Below, in pieces: positions 34,027 through 45,755 of a stretch of 64,000 nt of DNA. The translations under genes and the position numbers were made by a program. Position 1 is the stretch's first letter, and the number at the start of each line of letters is the position of its first letter. Where the stretch lies: NCBI GenBank assembly GCA_965644295.1, contig CBFFRP010000329.1, forward strand, positions 1-64,000. Direction: 5' to 3'. Below the pieces are notes generated by a model. The model worked only from the letters and a program-made list of their open reading frames with translations. It made no database searches and was not told the DNA's origin. The stretch comes from Paraphysomonas bandaiensis (lineage: Eukaryota; Chrysophyceae).

Positions 34027-36252
34027 ATGTTCGGGGTGGTAGCAAGGCATGTGCGTATCAGTCGGCATGTTCCTCGAGGCCCATTGTGCCGTATGTTTTC
34101 AGTGAGCTGTGTGGAGGAGAGGTACATGTCTCTGGTTAACTCGAATGAGCTTCAGTATGATGAGAATCAATACCGCATCATCAAGTCAATGGTGAGGGTT
34201 CAGGAAAGTATCGAGACATATAGGAAACAGCAGTCGAGTGCATCGGATGCGGTCGTGTCGAGTGGAGGGGGAGTTTCTTCTTTCTTCAGCAGTTTCTTTT
34301 CAGGCAGCTCGTCATCTGCGCCTGAAGATAAACAAAAGCCCGATCTTCCTTTAGGTATATACGTGTGGGGTGAAGTGGGAAGTGGGAAAACAATGATGAT
34401 GGATCTTCTATATGAAACCACACCTGTACCTCTGAAGCGACGAGTTCACTTCCACAAATTCATGCTCGAAGTACACAAACTTATTCACAGCTTCAAGCAG
34501 GATCTAATGAAGGAATACGGACGAGAGAGGTTAAAACAAAATCTCTCTGAAGACAAGGACCCTATATTACATGCAGCTCGTATAATTAGTAAAAGTGCTA
34601 CTCTACTGTGCTTCGACGAGTTTCAAGTGACTGATATCGCTGATGCGATTATTATGACTAAACTGTTTAATGAACTTTGGAAAAATGGTATGTATTACGT
34701 AACCGATTGTGATTATTCATACATTGTGTTTTTATTGTATTGAACCTGTGTTCAACATATGCAGTGACACACCACTTATATGCGACGCTAATCACTGTGG
34801 GCATGTAGGTCTGGTCTTAGTAGCAACCTCTAATAGACCTCCAAGGGATTTATATTTAGGAGGGCTTAATCGTGATTTATTTATTCCATTTATTGATCAA
34901 GTACAGCAACGATGTATTGGTGAGTGCAGTTTGGCTGTGGTTATACATATACTTTGTTCATGTTAATAACGCCGTGGAATAGTGAAAAGGCTTCGTATAT
35001 TGTCTATCAGTTTTATTTGCAATTATTTACAGTTTATTCATATTTTAACTGACAGTGCAAAGACTAAAGTCTCATATTGACTATCGTCTTCTTCTTTCCA
35101 CCCGGCTGCCTGACTCATATTTCACTCCTTTAAGTGAAGAAAATACAAAGAAGCTCTACGAGTTGTTTGTCAATCACTATTCCACTGGTGGTGACGGGCC
35201 GCCCGTTGTACCGACCCATGTCAACGTACCTGTTATGATGGGAAGAGAGCTGTCAGTTCTATCGCACGGAAGAGTGTGCTTTGTCACTTTTAAGGAGATG
35301 TGTGAGAGCAACAAAGGAGCAGCAGATTATGCAGCCCTTGCGAAATATATGGATGTGATCTATATGGATGGCATACCTACACTATCTGTGCTGGTAATGT
35401 GATTATCTCTGTGTTTTGTCTGTTGAACGCTGTTTGGTTTGTGTGCGCTTTATGAAATTTTTGAATTTGGTATATGTTTTCTACATTATAGTAGGTTTTC
35501 CGTGCTAAACTAGATTGACTCATTTTCTTGTTTTTTCTAGGGCCATGACCGAGCACGACGATTCATTACTCTAGTGGATGAAGTTTATGATGCTGGAAAA
35601 ATTATAAGGTGGACATCTGCCGCTGAACCTAACGAACTTTTTAAATTTCTCACTGAAGAGGTAGATTTCAATAATCTATTTATATGAAGCGTGTCTTTTT
35701 GTTGCTAATGCGCCATATAATAATCTGTAGGATGTGAAAAGCAAAGTACGGCCGGATGGAGGTCTTGGACTAGCAACAGACCACTCATGGGCTGACAAAT
35801 CACAATCTCACCATATTGCATCTCACGTCACCCTTCCCGAAGCTGGAACTGCAAATGATGCCACCATCGTGAGTAATTTATCAGCAGCCGTACGGCAAAA
35901 AAAGGACCTTCATGAGGACGAGAAGAAATTTGGAAGCTACAGTGACTCCGGGAATGTTGTATCACGTAAGTTAAGGGAATATTTTGCCTGTCTACTTGTT
36001 TTTTACATATGATAACTGACTTCGCACTGATGTACAGAAAAGCTTGTAATAGATGAGGACGACGACGATGGGACCGTGGATCTTACTGATGAAAAGAGGG
36101 CGAAGGAGATGAAAATGCTGGGAGGAGAGCTGGCTTCCATCCAGGAGCTGTCCTTCGCCTTTAGACGTGCGGCCTCCAGACTCATAGAAATGAGCAGCAA
36201 CAATTATAGAGAAGATAGAGCCGAAGAGATTCAAAGCGAGGGAGTGTTATAA
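34027..36252 (+). CDS. AFG1: AFG1/LACE1-type mitochondrial AAA ATPase
   Basis: Six exons (34027-34687, 34809-34919, 35056-35393, 35541-35660, 35731-35965, 36038-36252) encode 559 residues. Walker A is GEVGSGKT at about 116-123 and Walker B is [15 protein letters not shown]. The sensor region reads [11 protein letters not shown] across the first intron, and the C-terminus carries the family signature [19 protein letters not shown]. An N-terminal basic presequence ([12 protein letters not shown]) predicts mitochondrial import. AFG1-type ATPases help degrade unassembled respiratory-chain subunits. Two low-complexity insertions are unusual: a Ser/Gly/Phe-rich one just before Walker A and a long acidic one encoded by exon 5. 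The stop is TAA. Confidence 0.92.
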
Positions 36253-36494
36253 TTAAGTTGGATAGGGTGGTAATCGCACACCGAGAGTATTGCATGCAAC
36301 AGTAACTTCAACCTCTTCTGTGTTTTATGTTATAATTCATGGAAGTGGCGAGGGACGGCAGTTTCTTCGTCTAATATTTTAAGTATGGAAGTTTTATATT
36401 GTATGTTTTTCTAAAGTAACTAGATGGCTGCATGAATCACAATTAGTCACAGCTAATAACGCTATGTCGCCCTGTAGTACTAGAATTCAATATC
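36253..36494. other. 3' flank of the AFG1 gene
   Basis: Non-coding sequence before a family A repeat. Confidence 0.5.
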
Positions 36495-36925
36495 CAACCT
36501 AATCAAAACGGCTCATTACACCCAATATATATAGTCAGCAGATATAGTTCTGCTCACTCATAGCCAAATGCTTGTGTGGTACAAGGGACGCTAAGTAGTG
36601 CAACCTATGTAGACGTCTTTGGGCCTTGACGAATAAACAATAAACAGGCATCCGTGGGGCCACCTTAAGGGCATTCGGGGTTATGGCTGCCTGCTGAAGT
36701 CAATTATTGGGAATGAGTTCACCTTAAGAACTCAAAACTCCTGAAGTCAGCAGATGTGAAGTATACCAGCATTCTTGTTGCTCACTGCGTTTGCTTTGAG
36801 GGATAGAGCAAGAGTTGTTGCCCCTTGGGTGCTTGCGGTGACGAACAAGCACCTTTGGTAGCGTTGAATAGTAGGATATCAAACTTAAGTGCTGACTCTT
36901 AAACGTCTATTGCTAATAATAAGAA
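36495..36925 (+). repeat. Dispersed repeat family A, copy 5
   Basis: Follows copies 1 and 4 along its length, from the atatatagtcagcagata segment through caggcatcc and the hairpin core with ggtgcttgcggtgacg. Confidence 0.8.
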
Positions 36926-37071
36926 TATGACATTCACTACTGTTACGCTGACCTCATTGCTCTGTATATGTAGCTATACGCGAGTATATTTTTTGACAAG
37001 GGTTTAAAAATAAAGCTATCTTATTTAAACAATTTATATTGGCTAGATTTAAAAATATGCTTCATATGGTG

Positions 37072-37857
37072 CAGGGCTAGGAAACAATACATTTCAATAC
37101 TATTGTTAGAGAGCGTTCAATCAATACTATTGTTGGAGATTTTAAACAGGCCCAACAATACAATTACAATATATTGCCAATGTATTGCAATATATTAGTA
37201 TGACTAATCAGTGGGTAAACACATCCGTAGATTCCATTTTTAGTATTAGTCATTAAGATCACATAGACATGACAACTAAACCAACTATTGCTTATAGCTA
37301 ATAAAAATCCACCTCGTCCTCATCCTCTGAGCCATCATCGGTGACGTCAACATTACCGTATTCATTCACAAAATTTATTGAAATGTGTTAGTATTCGGCC
37401 ACAACTGTCGAATCGCTTTCAGAAACAACAGACAGCATATTAAGTAGGATGGATACTTTTGCGAAACACTGATATAATATGTTTAGCTGCGCGAACAGAC
37501 GCTCCCATGTATTGGAAGTACATACCAGGGCCTGGTAACCGTTAATTACTCGTGTACCTGTACGTTTCTTAAGTTTTTGAGCTGACTGAAGATTTTCAGT
37601 CGCATAGTCAACATCAGCTTCATCATCCTCTGTAAGGTTGTAATCAATTTCTCGGTTATTTATATCCATTTTGCACCCTACAGTTGAGAATCTTCTCCTA
37701 TATGACTATCATAATATTGATTGCAATATATTGTGAGATACTTTAACAAAAACAATATTGATGGGATTTTTGGTCGGTCGACCAATAAATATATTTTACA
37801 AATATTGCAATATATTGTACAATGTATTGCAATTCAATATATTGTTTCCTAGCCCTG
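37072..37857. mobile_element. hAT-type DNA transposon, non-autonomous, intact ends
   Basis: Perfect 18-bp terminal inverted repeats (cagggctaggaaacaata and its complement) bounded by the 8-bp direct repeat atatggtg at 37064-37071 and 37858-37865. CAGGG termini and 8-bp duplications are the hallmark of the hAT superfamily. At 786 bp it is too short for a full transposase. A related 947-bp copy lies at 28260-29206. Confidence 0.9.
37388..37669 (-). pseudogene. Possible remnant of a hAT transposase C-terminus
   Basis: A 93-residue frame inside the hAT element contains SNTWERLFAQLNILY, reminiscent of the conserved hAT dimerisation block (a serine-rich lead, then ER-F). No other transposase part is present. 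The similarity is weak, and this could equally be chance. Confidence 0.35.
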
Positions 37858-37946
37858 ATATGGTGCAGCCATATAAGCGATACGACACGCGCCAGTGAGT
37901 CCTCAGACACACGAGCAGGGCGAAACTCACAAACAACATTAAGAAC

Positions 37947-38131
37947 GGAAGTGGTTGCACCTTGGTGCTTGCGGCGACGCACAAGCAGCTTCTGTAGCGC
38001 TAAATAGTAGGATAATAGAATTTGTGCTGATTAGTTATGGGTAGAGGTCTAACTAGTAGATCTAGTATTCAACTAGCCACTATATCGGAACGAGTTTTTA
38101 ACGCCTATTGCTAAATAAAAAGACCTTCAAT
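37947..38131 (+). repeat. SINE-like family A core element, second copy
   Basis: 185 bp running ggaagtggttgcacc ... aaaagaccttcaat, the same unit as 15361-15543 in opposite orientation. No target-site duplication could be seen around this one. Confidence 0.8.
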
Positions 38132-38411
38132 ATACGACATGTCTCACAAAATCTAGAGATTATAAGTCGGTTTGATGAACAATGATGCTCAACCTCATAC
38201 AGAGTAGTGTAATGATATATTAGGCGACGTAAGATATCAAGAGCCACGAAGAGCACAGTGAAATGATAAAAAAAATAGCACAATTATATCGACGACATAC
38301 CGATACTCGTGATGGAAATTATCAACTGTCACAATATAATTCACACAATACTTTTCTAAAACAATATATATGTACTACAATGTTGAATCAAAATCATTGC
38401 CTACTATATTT

Positions 38412-39319
38412 CTAATCTGCTGACTCCGATGTACTTGCACTCCTACTACGCCCCTTTTCACTGCCTTCTCTTTCACTCTTCTTAGACTTCTTCTTTTTCG
38501 ACTTCTACAACACGTAATTTCTCCAATAAGGTAAAAGCTTAAGGTGCAACAACACAAGGTTGGCATTGCACCCAAGTGAATAGTGGCAAATAGCACAGTA
38601 CACGATATTGTTGGGGAGGGCACACGCTATAAACGAACTTCAATTCCTACCTTGTGTTTTTTTTTATCTTTCTTACTTTTCTTGTCTTTCTTATTCCTTT
38701 TCTTTTTATGCTCTGAGGAGCTCTCGTCGCTGCTGCTATCATCAGAGTCGCTATACAACTGCCGCTTCCTCGCTTGCGCGTTGCTCTGTTCATGGGTACA
38801 AATTATAAAGAATGACTGACGAAAAACATTGAGGACTATAAACACGAAGACAACATGTACATGTTAAATGTTACAATGGCGCAACCTGTGCGAGTTTCCT
38901 CTCTCGCTCTGCATCTAGCTCTGCTCTGTATTCACTCATTCGCCTCATTTCCGCACCAGCCATATCCAATTTGTCTTCATTATCTTTCTTATACTGTTCC
39001 CAGGAGGGCCGATTGGGGTCTATTAATGATATCAATGCAACATCATCATCAGACAGCCCGCAGATCTACCTGCAATCTTTTCAGCTAAAGTGCGCGCTTC
39101 ACGACCAGTCGCCATGCGCTGAAACGCATCAAATGTTGAACTCGCAGATAACTGTGTAGTGACTGTATGAGTGCTCTGTGTCTGTGCAGTGGTCTTATAG
39201 GCCTTCTCCCTCTCATGTCGCTTATCATCCATACGCCTATCAAGAACTGCATTGTAATTCACACCACACCCGCCCTTCTTAAACCCATCATCTCGATCAT
39301 CTTTCCTTGACTTCTTCAT
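38412..39319 (-). CDS. Lysine/serine-rich nuclear-type protein, FAM133-like layout
   Basis: Four minus-strand exons (39319-39070, 39019-38886, 38785-38651, 38504-38412) join in frame to 203 residues ending in TAG. Exon 2 encodes DPNRPSWEQYKKDNEDKL followed by a charged helix. Exon 3 encodes an acidic serine run (DSDDSSSDESSSE) and then alternating lysine-rich KKDKKSKKDKKK, and exon 4 more KKKKSKKSE and an SR-like end. The NRPxWE helix followed by a KKRK/SSS tail is the layout of FAM133 proteins, small nuclear proteins of unclear role. The assignment is by layout only. An ATG 17 codons upstream (39370) is also possible. Confidence 0.55.
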
Positions 39320-39911
39320 TCTATTATTGTTCTTATTACGATCAATTGAACTGCAGAGGGTGCAGTGCATGCATGAGGCGTGCTGTTGAGTGCACAGCAG
39401 ACTCGACTATTGAGCTTCACGTACAGCAGTACACAGCCGTTTATGCAGAAATATGTCACTTTTATGCCCTGTGGGTTCAAATATTGGGAGTTTTTAGTAT
39501 TTCCTGGTCCGAATAGTGAGGAAATAGAGAATTTCGAGAAACCTTCTTCGCAAATTACAAATAGTGGATAGTGCGTGTTCTAAAAATCAAGGTTATTAAT
39601 AGTAAATTTAGGGTTTTAAAACTACGAAAAGTTATGTGAATATTTTATATGTGAGGACATACTGCTGTATACCTACCATATACAGTCCGTATATTTAGTC
39701 CCCTTCTGTACACCAACTGCACTGTAGTTGGGTGTATTCCGCTGTATACATCAGTTTAAGGCTATGGCTGGAACAGCACACACACATACATACATACATA
39801 CATAACACACAGAGACACACAGAGACGCAGAGACGCAGAGAGGCGACTGCTCTCTTATCCACACTCTCCACTCAACACCAAACATCCCAATCCCTGTGCC
39901 TGTATGGTCCT
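39320..39911. promoter_or_regulatory. Shared upstream region of the FAM133-like and dihydrouridine synthase genes
   Basis: 592 bp between divergent starts. It contains an ACAT tetranucleotide tract (about 39780-39804) and GTATAC words (gctgtatacctaccatatac). Confidence 0.45.
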
Positions 39912-41288
39912 ATGAGCATCAGTCGCATGAGACGGTGTACATCATCATCAGCAGTGTCATTATTAGGGAGTCGTCGGCTCTCATCTCACACTCCCATCGA
40001 CCCCACCAGAGACACAGACACAGACAGAGACACAGACAGAGACAGGGACACAGACAGGGACAGAGACACAGACAGAGACAGAGACAGGGACAGGGACAGG
40101 GTCAGCTCATTCAGCATAGCTCCTATGATGGACTATACGAACAAACATCAGCGCTCTCTCATGAGACTCATCACTAAACGATCTGTGCTGTACACTGAGA
40201 TGGTTGTGTGCAATGCTCTCATTCGACGAGACGACAAAGAAAGGAGTCTTCACGCTGATTTTGATGTGGAGGATCCCCTCGTGCTGCAGTTGGGAGGATC
40301 AGACCCGAAGCAGATGGAAGAAGCATCCAAGATTGCTTTTGATTATGGCTATCGTGCGTTCAATATCAATGTTGGGTGTCCGAGTCAAAAAGTTTCAGGT
40401 ACAACTATCATCATACACTGTTCTCTGTACATACTGTAATGAATGGTATATATTAGGTGCAGGGTGCTTTGGTGCTGTACTTATGAAGGATCCACACCTC
40501 GTCTCTGACCTCTGCCAGGCTATCAGCAATACAACAGGGTGTTCACCTAGTGTTAAGTGTCGAATTGGTATTGATAATGACGATCAGTATGAATATGTTG
40601 CCTCGTTTGTAGATACTGTGATGCGAAATGGAAGTGTAAATGAGTTCATCATTCATGCCAGAAAGGCGATTTTAGGCGTGAAAATGACTCCTGCTGACAA
40701 CCGCAAAATTCCGCCACTAAAATATGACTACGTCTACCGCTTAGTAAAAGACTTTCCTACAGCTGAATTCACTATCAATGGTGGAATTACTAGTTATGAT
40801 GAGATGTCAGATCATATTAAGAGTGGTGTGCATGGCGTAATGGTGGGTCGTGGTGTCGTAGCATCACCGTACTACTACAGGCATGTAGACAGCTGGTTGG
40901 ATGGCAACGTCATTAATTTTGAAAATGGAGAGGTAGAGAAGAATACTAAAGGCGAAGGTCAGTGCCATATCGTTGCGTCAGTGGATGTGTATATTGTAGC
41001 GCTACGTTTATATATGTCAAGTGAAACTAATATAATTGAATAGGTTTTACTCGACGACAGATAGTTGATGCATATGCTGAATATGCAGATAGATCAGAGA
41101 AGTCTGGAGAGGTTTGTAATAGAGCTTTATTGCTGAAGCCACTGCATAATTTATTCAATGGTGCGAAGAATGCTAGGGTGTATAGGCGTATGCTTTCAGA
41201 GTATACGATAGATAGAACGCTATGTGTCAAAGACGTCATACTTAAATCATGTTCTGTTATTTCAGATGACGATATGGATTACTATTAA
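39912..41288 (+). CDS. tRNA-dihydrouridine synthase, bacterial DusA type, probably organellar
   Basis: Three exons (39912-40398, 40457-40957, 41044-41288) encode 410 residues. The FMN-dependent enzyme reduces uridine in the D-loop of tRNA. DusA-type motifs are SIAPMMDYTNKH, LYTEMVV, LVLQLGGSDP and NINVGCPSQKVSGAGCFGA with the catalytic cysteine. Further ones are VKCRIGIDN, FIIHARKAIL, FTINGGI, GVMVGRG, and at the end FTRRQIVDAYAEYAD and KPLHNLFNGAKNAR. Residues 1-28 are basic and serine-rich, like an organelle transit peptide. They are followed by a run of about 30 residues made almost only of D, R and T, translated from a GACAGA-type DNA repeat. This run sits between the transit peptide and the catalytic domain, so it is probably tolerated. 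Confidence 0.93.
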
Positions 41289-42394
41289 TATATAGAATTT
41301 GCTTGTAATTCATTCAGACCGTGTTGCTGTTTATACTTTCTAACGACTTCAGGTGTTAATTGTCTACCTTGCTCCTTACGCTTATATATTTCAGAAACTG
41401 AATTTAAATGCCGCATACTGTTCATTGTTTAAGATGATTCCTTTTGGGCACAAATAAAGTATCACCAACATAATTTTAGCTTTCTTTTATACTAACCACT
41501 AATAAACATCTGTATCTTGAAACGTCACGATACTTCAGTTTAACAGTTCTATAACTGTTTTTCATATATTGAACATATATTACATTCTACAGTTCTATCT
41601 CGGAAACATATGTACTCCAACAATCTTACAAACCCTAATTATTAATTTTATTCTACAATTTTTGCAACAATTTTATAATATATATTAAGAGAAATTGGTT
41701 ATGCTCTATTGTACTGAACAAAATTATGACGTGATATATATTATTACATAACACATCTGAAATAGACGAGTGATCATCACATCGATCATCACACAAAATC
41801 GAAGTGATGATAGTATTGAACAATGGGCAATTGCAATTGTACTTACGCAGGCACACCTGTCTACAAGTAAAACGTGATATCCTTTTTAGCTTCTGGGGTT
41901 GATTAAAGATGTGGCATGTATACATGTGAACCTGCATTCCTATTATCCAAATATGTAATTCTCTAACTCCTTGCAGTGTTGCTCCGAATTTCAGTGAGTG
42001 CCTCGGCGTCTCGCTGAGTGAGCTTCATTTCCGTCGTGTACCAAGAGATAGCAGCCTTGTTGATTTCGCCAGTAGATTTTAAAACAAGTCGATAAAAATT
42101 TGATGGTTATTGCTTATTGCACAGTACAGACGTATGAAAGAGTGAAACTAGAATGAAATAAAGCTGGGATGCTGGGAAGATAGTATGAATAGGAGTTACT
42201 GAATAAGGATCCTTAGATGTGCATAAACAACTGAAGATTACCTAGCTATGTCTTCAAGACCTATTGAATAAGAGTAGCGTACACAAAGCGAATATGCTAC
42301 TCAAAAACCAAAATTGGAGTTTCATTAGTAACTCTTAAAAATGTATCCAGAAATCACAGAAGGAGGACGTTTCTAAATTCTCGTTTCTAGATAG
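41289..42394. other. Intergenic between convergent genes, with one exon-like fragment
   Basis: Mostly AT-rich non-coding DNA between the dihydrouridine synthase and cycloartenol synthase 3' ends. A 47-codon minus-strand segment at 41963-42106 looks coding and is listed separately. Confidence 0.5.
41963..42106 (-). pseudogene. Coding-looking 47-codon fragment of unknown origin
   Basis: On the minus strand the open segment reads through STGEINKAAISWYTTEMKL and ends TEIRSNTARS before TAG. Its amino-acid make-up and base composition resemble coding sequence more than the surrounding AT-rich DNA. I recognise no family and cannot link it to a neighbour by splicing. It may be a gene relic or a last exon. 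Confidence 0.25.
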
Positions 42395-45183
42395 CTACTC
42401 ATACTTATTGGCATACCGCGCCAAGGCCCATATAGGAAACACGTTGCGATAAGCAGTGTAGGTGATTCCACAGGATCTGTTGAAAACACCCGTTATCCCT
42501 TCCTGAGCCCAGTCACCAGATGGAAGCTGCACATAAAATATTAGTGAAGACTTTCTTGTAAAAAGTACACCGATAAGCTTGCAAAATAAGCATGTGACTC
42601 GGAGACAACAACGTCATATGTAACGTATATATATACTACGTAATGAATCACCTGTTTGGCGCGCAAATAATTGATGCCCCTATCAATAGCAGCCTTGTTA
42701 TCACATTCCCCTGCCAGCAGTGCTAGCAGCGCCCACGCCGTCTGGACAACCCCACTGTTGTCCTCCCCATAGGTACCAGTACCATCATATGGGTAGGCCT
42801 TGTCCACACAGGCAACGTAACTCTCGCCCCAACCGCCATTAGGGTTTTGTTTCGAGAGAATGAACCGGATCGCCCTACCAATGTGCGGAGAGTCCAACGG
42901 TTCGCCAGCAGACACTAGACCCTCAATGCCAAACCAAGTGCCGTATGTAAAACACACACCCCACGACCCATACCACGATCCATCCCCACGCTGGATAGAC
43001 TTTAAAAATCTTCTTCCTGCCTGAATGGCATTCATTACCTCCGCCGCTCGGTGACTAGGATGATTCTTGTGGAATGATCGCAGAGCTGTAATACAGGCTG
43101 AAGTGCACTCCACATAGCTGTAATCAATCATAATATCTCCGAAAACCTCACTCGGATTCAACATCTCGTACCAACGATACCCACGGTTATTTTCGTACGT
43201 TGCCCATCCTCCATCCGCATTGTGCAGTTCCAAAATGACATTCACAGCATCGAACAAGCGGTCTCTAGGAATTCTCTCTTCCTCTGTCAGCAGACCACCA
43301 ATCGTAGAATTGTGGATTGCGAGAACACCTTTAAGGCCTTCTGCAGTACAATCCGAAATGGGCCACCCGTGGGCAGCGGTCGAAAACGGCCAACCACCTT
43401 TCGACTTTTGACGAAACCACTTTTCGCGATCCACTTCATCGTCAGCAATCTGGGTACGCTTTAGATAGGAGTATATTTTTTTGGAGCACTGAGGAAACAT
43501 GTCCGTAAACCCACCCTCGACGATGGCTTGGATACAAAAAGAAGTGTCCCAGCACTGGGATCCGTTATAGCCCTGCATCTTCATACCATCTTCTGCAACC
43601 CACAGATAATCATCAATTCGAAGTAGGTGTCTCTGGAAATTCTCGCAGGTAATATCATGACCTTCGTGCACATATGTACAAAGCATATTTAAGCTCTTGT
43701 TGACGGGACCAATATCTACGAAGTTGGTTTGAATGTCTTCTGCATGCATATACTCGGCAACATATTGCAGCGCCTGCCCACGGAGCTTAACCAGAAACGG
43801 TACATGGGGAAGAATTCGCTCATATATTGACAAAACGTCCTGGGCAATTTTCATGACGGGATTCAAAGGACTGTACGCGTCGATCTCAGCACACGTCTGA
43901 CGATAATTGTCCTGTATACATTTCACAATTAGGGATTATATTCCACACATATAAGCTATGCAGAAGGGCTACTTGTAGATAGATTAAAAAAAGGACTGCT
44001 ACGTACCCAGTTCAGTGTATCGTAGTCAAACCCTTCAGGATACAACTCACGACGGAGCGCAGATAGAGTCTCGTCGCCAGCGACATCAGGAGTAAACCTG
44101 GCACCATACAAGTAGCACATAGGAAGATAAACCATTCTCGCATGACACCACATTTTCCCAGGGTGAAGAGGCATCCAACGAGGCAAAAACCACATCTCTG
44201 GTGGAACCGAATTTATCCCATCCCAGTGATAAACTCCAATCATGGCCAGAAAGAACTTCGCCCAAGATGGGGCGTACAACGCCCCTCCGTGCTTAAGGAT
44301 AAACTCCCGGCCTGCAAGCATATACTGCTCCGAGGGATCCACACCGAGAAGTCTCAGAGTTGTATAACTTAGCACCGAGCCGAACATTGTTGAGGCACAC
44401 TCAATGTGTGTTCCCCATCCACCATCAGCCTGTTGGTGATTCTTTAGGTATGCGATCATTGCATCTTTGCGAGCTTGAGGGAACGGAGCCTTGGTAACAT
44501 AAAGAGTGCACACCAAACCGGGCATGAGGAACATTGGGCCACCATAATCTCCAGCCCAATGTCCATCATCACACTGAATCATCTGATAAAACGAAAGGCC
44601 TTTGATCGCAGTGTCTCGGGCAGTAGCTGGCGTCTCTTCTGTTGGCATCGATCCTCGCCTATAGCATATCATGAGAGGGTATAAAGGAGAACATACGCAC
44701 GACAGTCCTCACCACTTGCTGAGCATAATATCTCTAAATATCTTATCCGATGCATTGGGGTTCACAGAGGGATTAAACACATGCTCCTGCTGGAACTCCT
44801 GGTCCTCTCCTTCCCCCTCCTCGTCCTCCTCCAGGTACCATATCTGTCTCCCGGCTGATTCTCCAGTTAGAGTAATACCCTCTGAGCCGTAACTGCTGCT
44901 GCTCCTTTCTGTTATCTCATGAGATTTTTTGTCCTCTGCAAATCTCCAGTTTCCCTTTAAACGAGTCTCGCGGTTCCTCCACTCTCCTCGACGAAGCAAT
45001 GGCTTCTTCCTGGGACCTTCAGGGGTATGTTAGATTATCATATAAGGGGTGACGGTGCGTACCTCCCGGGTATGAGCAGGGCTGACCGCATATTATGTTA
45101 GTGAATATATAACCCAACACAGCCCATACAGCAGACACCACTGCAGGGATATAGGCGACTATGCGTGCGATAGAACCGGACAT
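42395..45183 (-). CDS. CAS1: Cycloartenol synthase (oxidosqualene cyclase)
   Basis: Minus-strand exons 45183-45063, 45016-44713, 44658-44007, 43911-42652 and 42526-42395 encode 822 residues. The enzyme cyclises 2,3-oxidosqualene in the first step of sterol synthesis. The catalytic acid motif DCTAE starts at about 546. Residues at the three product-determining positions are Tyr (GYNGSQ, about 474), His (about 540) and Ile (WPISDCTAE, about 544). These are the cycloartenol-type choices; lanosterol synthases have Thr and Val at the first and last. QW-type motifs recur ([22 protein letters not shown]). Exon 1 is easily missed: it encodes an N-terminal hydrophobic helix ([20 protein letters not shown]) and joins in frame to exon 2. 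Typical enzymes have about 760 residues, so the helix and an acidic linker are extra. Confidence 0.94.
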
Positions 45184-45755
45184 GGTGATAGGGGATACTG
45201 TTAGTGCCTGCCTACTATATGACTATGTTAGAGCAGGGGGTAGAGGGCCCACTCGATGTGATGGATCTGATCTAGCTATGGAAACACTGTACTGGCTCAT
45301 GCACATGGATGTATGTATGTATGTGTGTGTGTGTGTGTGTGTGTATGCACGGACACCCCCCACCACATCCTACAGACAGAAGAGGTTGACGTATACCTAC
45401 AGCTGTATACCGTATACAGTACTGTATACTGACTTCTAGATCACTCACTTTGGAATACGGAATATACATACTGTATACTTGTGTAATGTAAATACAGCAT
45501 ATACGGCAGTATATACAGTAGAATACCAATGTACCTGACGATTGTTCTTGGACGAGTGTACAGGTACACTATATATATACACAGAGAGGAGTGTATGTGT
45601 ACCTATAAAGACGAGTGTACTGTTGTAGTTGTACTGCAGCTGCACATGGATTGGTGCTATTGAGGCCATCTATTGCTGTAGCTATGCATGCACACTCCGG
45701 ACAACCAACAACAACCTTGTCACATCATAACCACACTCGTTTCAAGACCACAACA
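45184..45755. promoter_or_regulatory. Shared upstream region of the cycloartenol synthase and BCNT genes
   Basis: 572 bp between divergent starts. It has an ATGT/GT tract (about 45308-45344) and a dense group of palindromic words such as gtataccgtatacagtactg around 45410-45520. Confidence 0.5.

Noticed and set aside
32240-34042. Three overlapping frames of 522-600 codons made of MYVC and WMDG repeats
   Set aside because: They are translations of the ATGT/GGAT microsatellite in all three phases and contain no unique sequence beyond a few codons at the ends.
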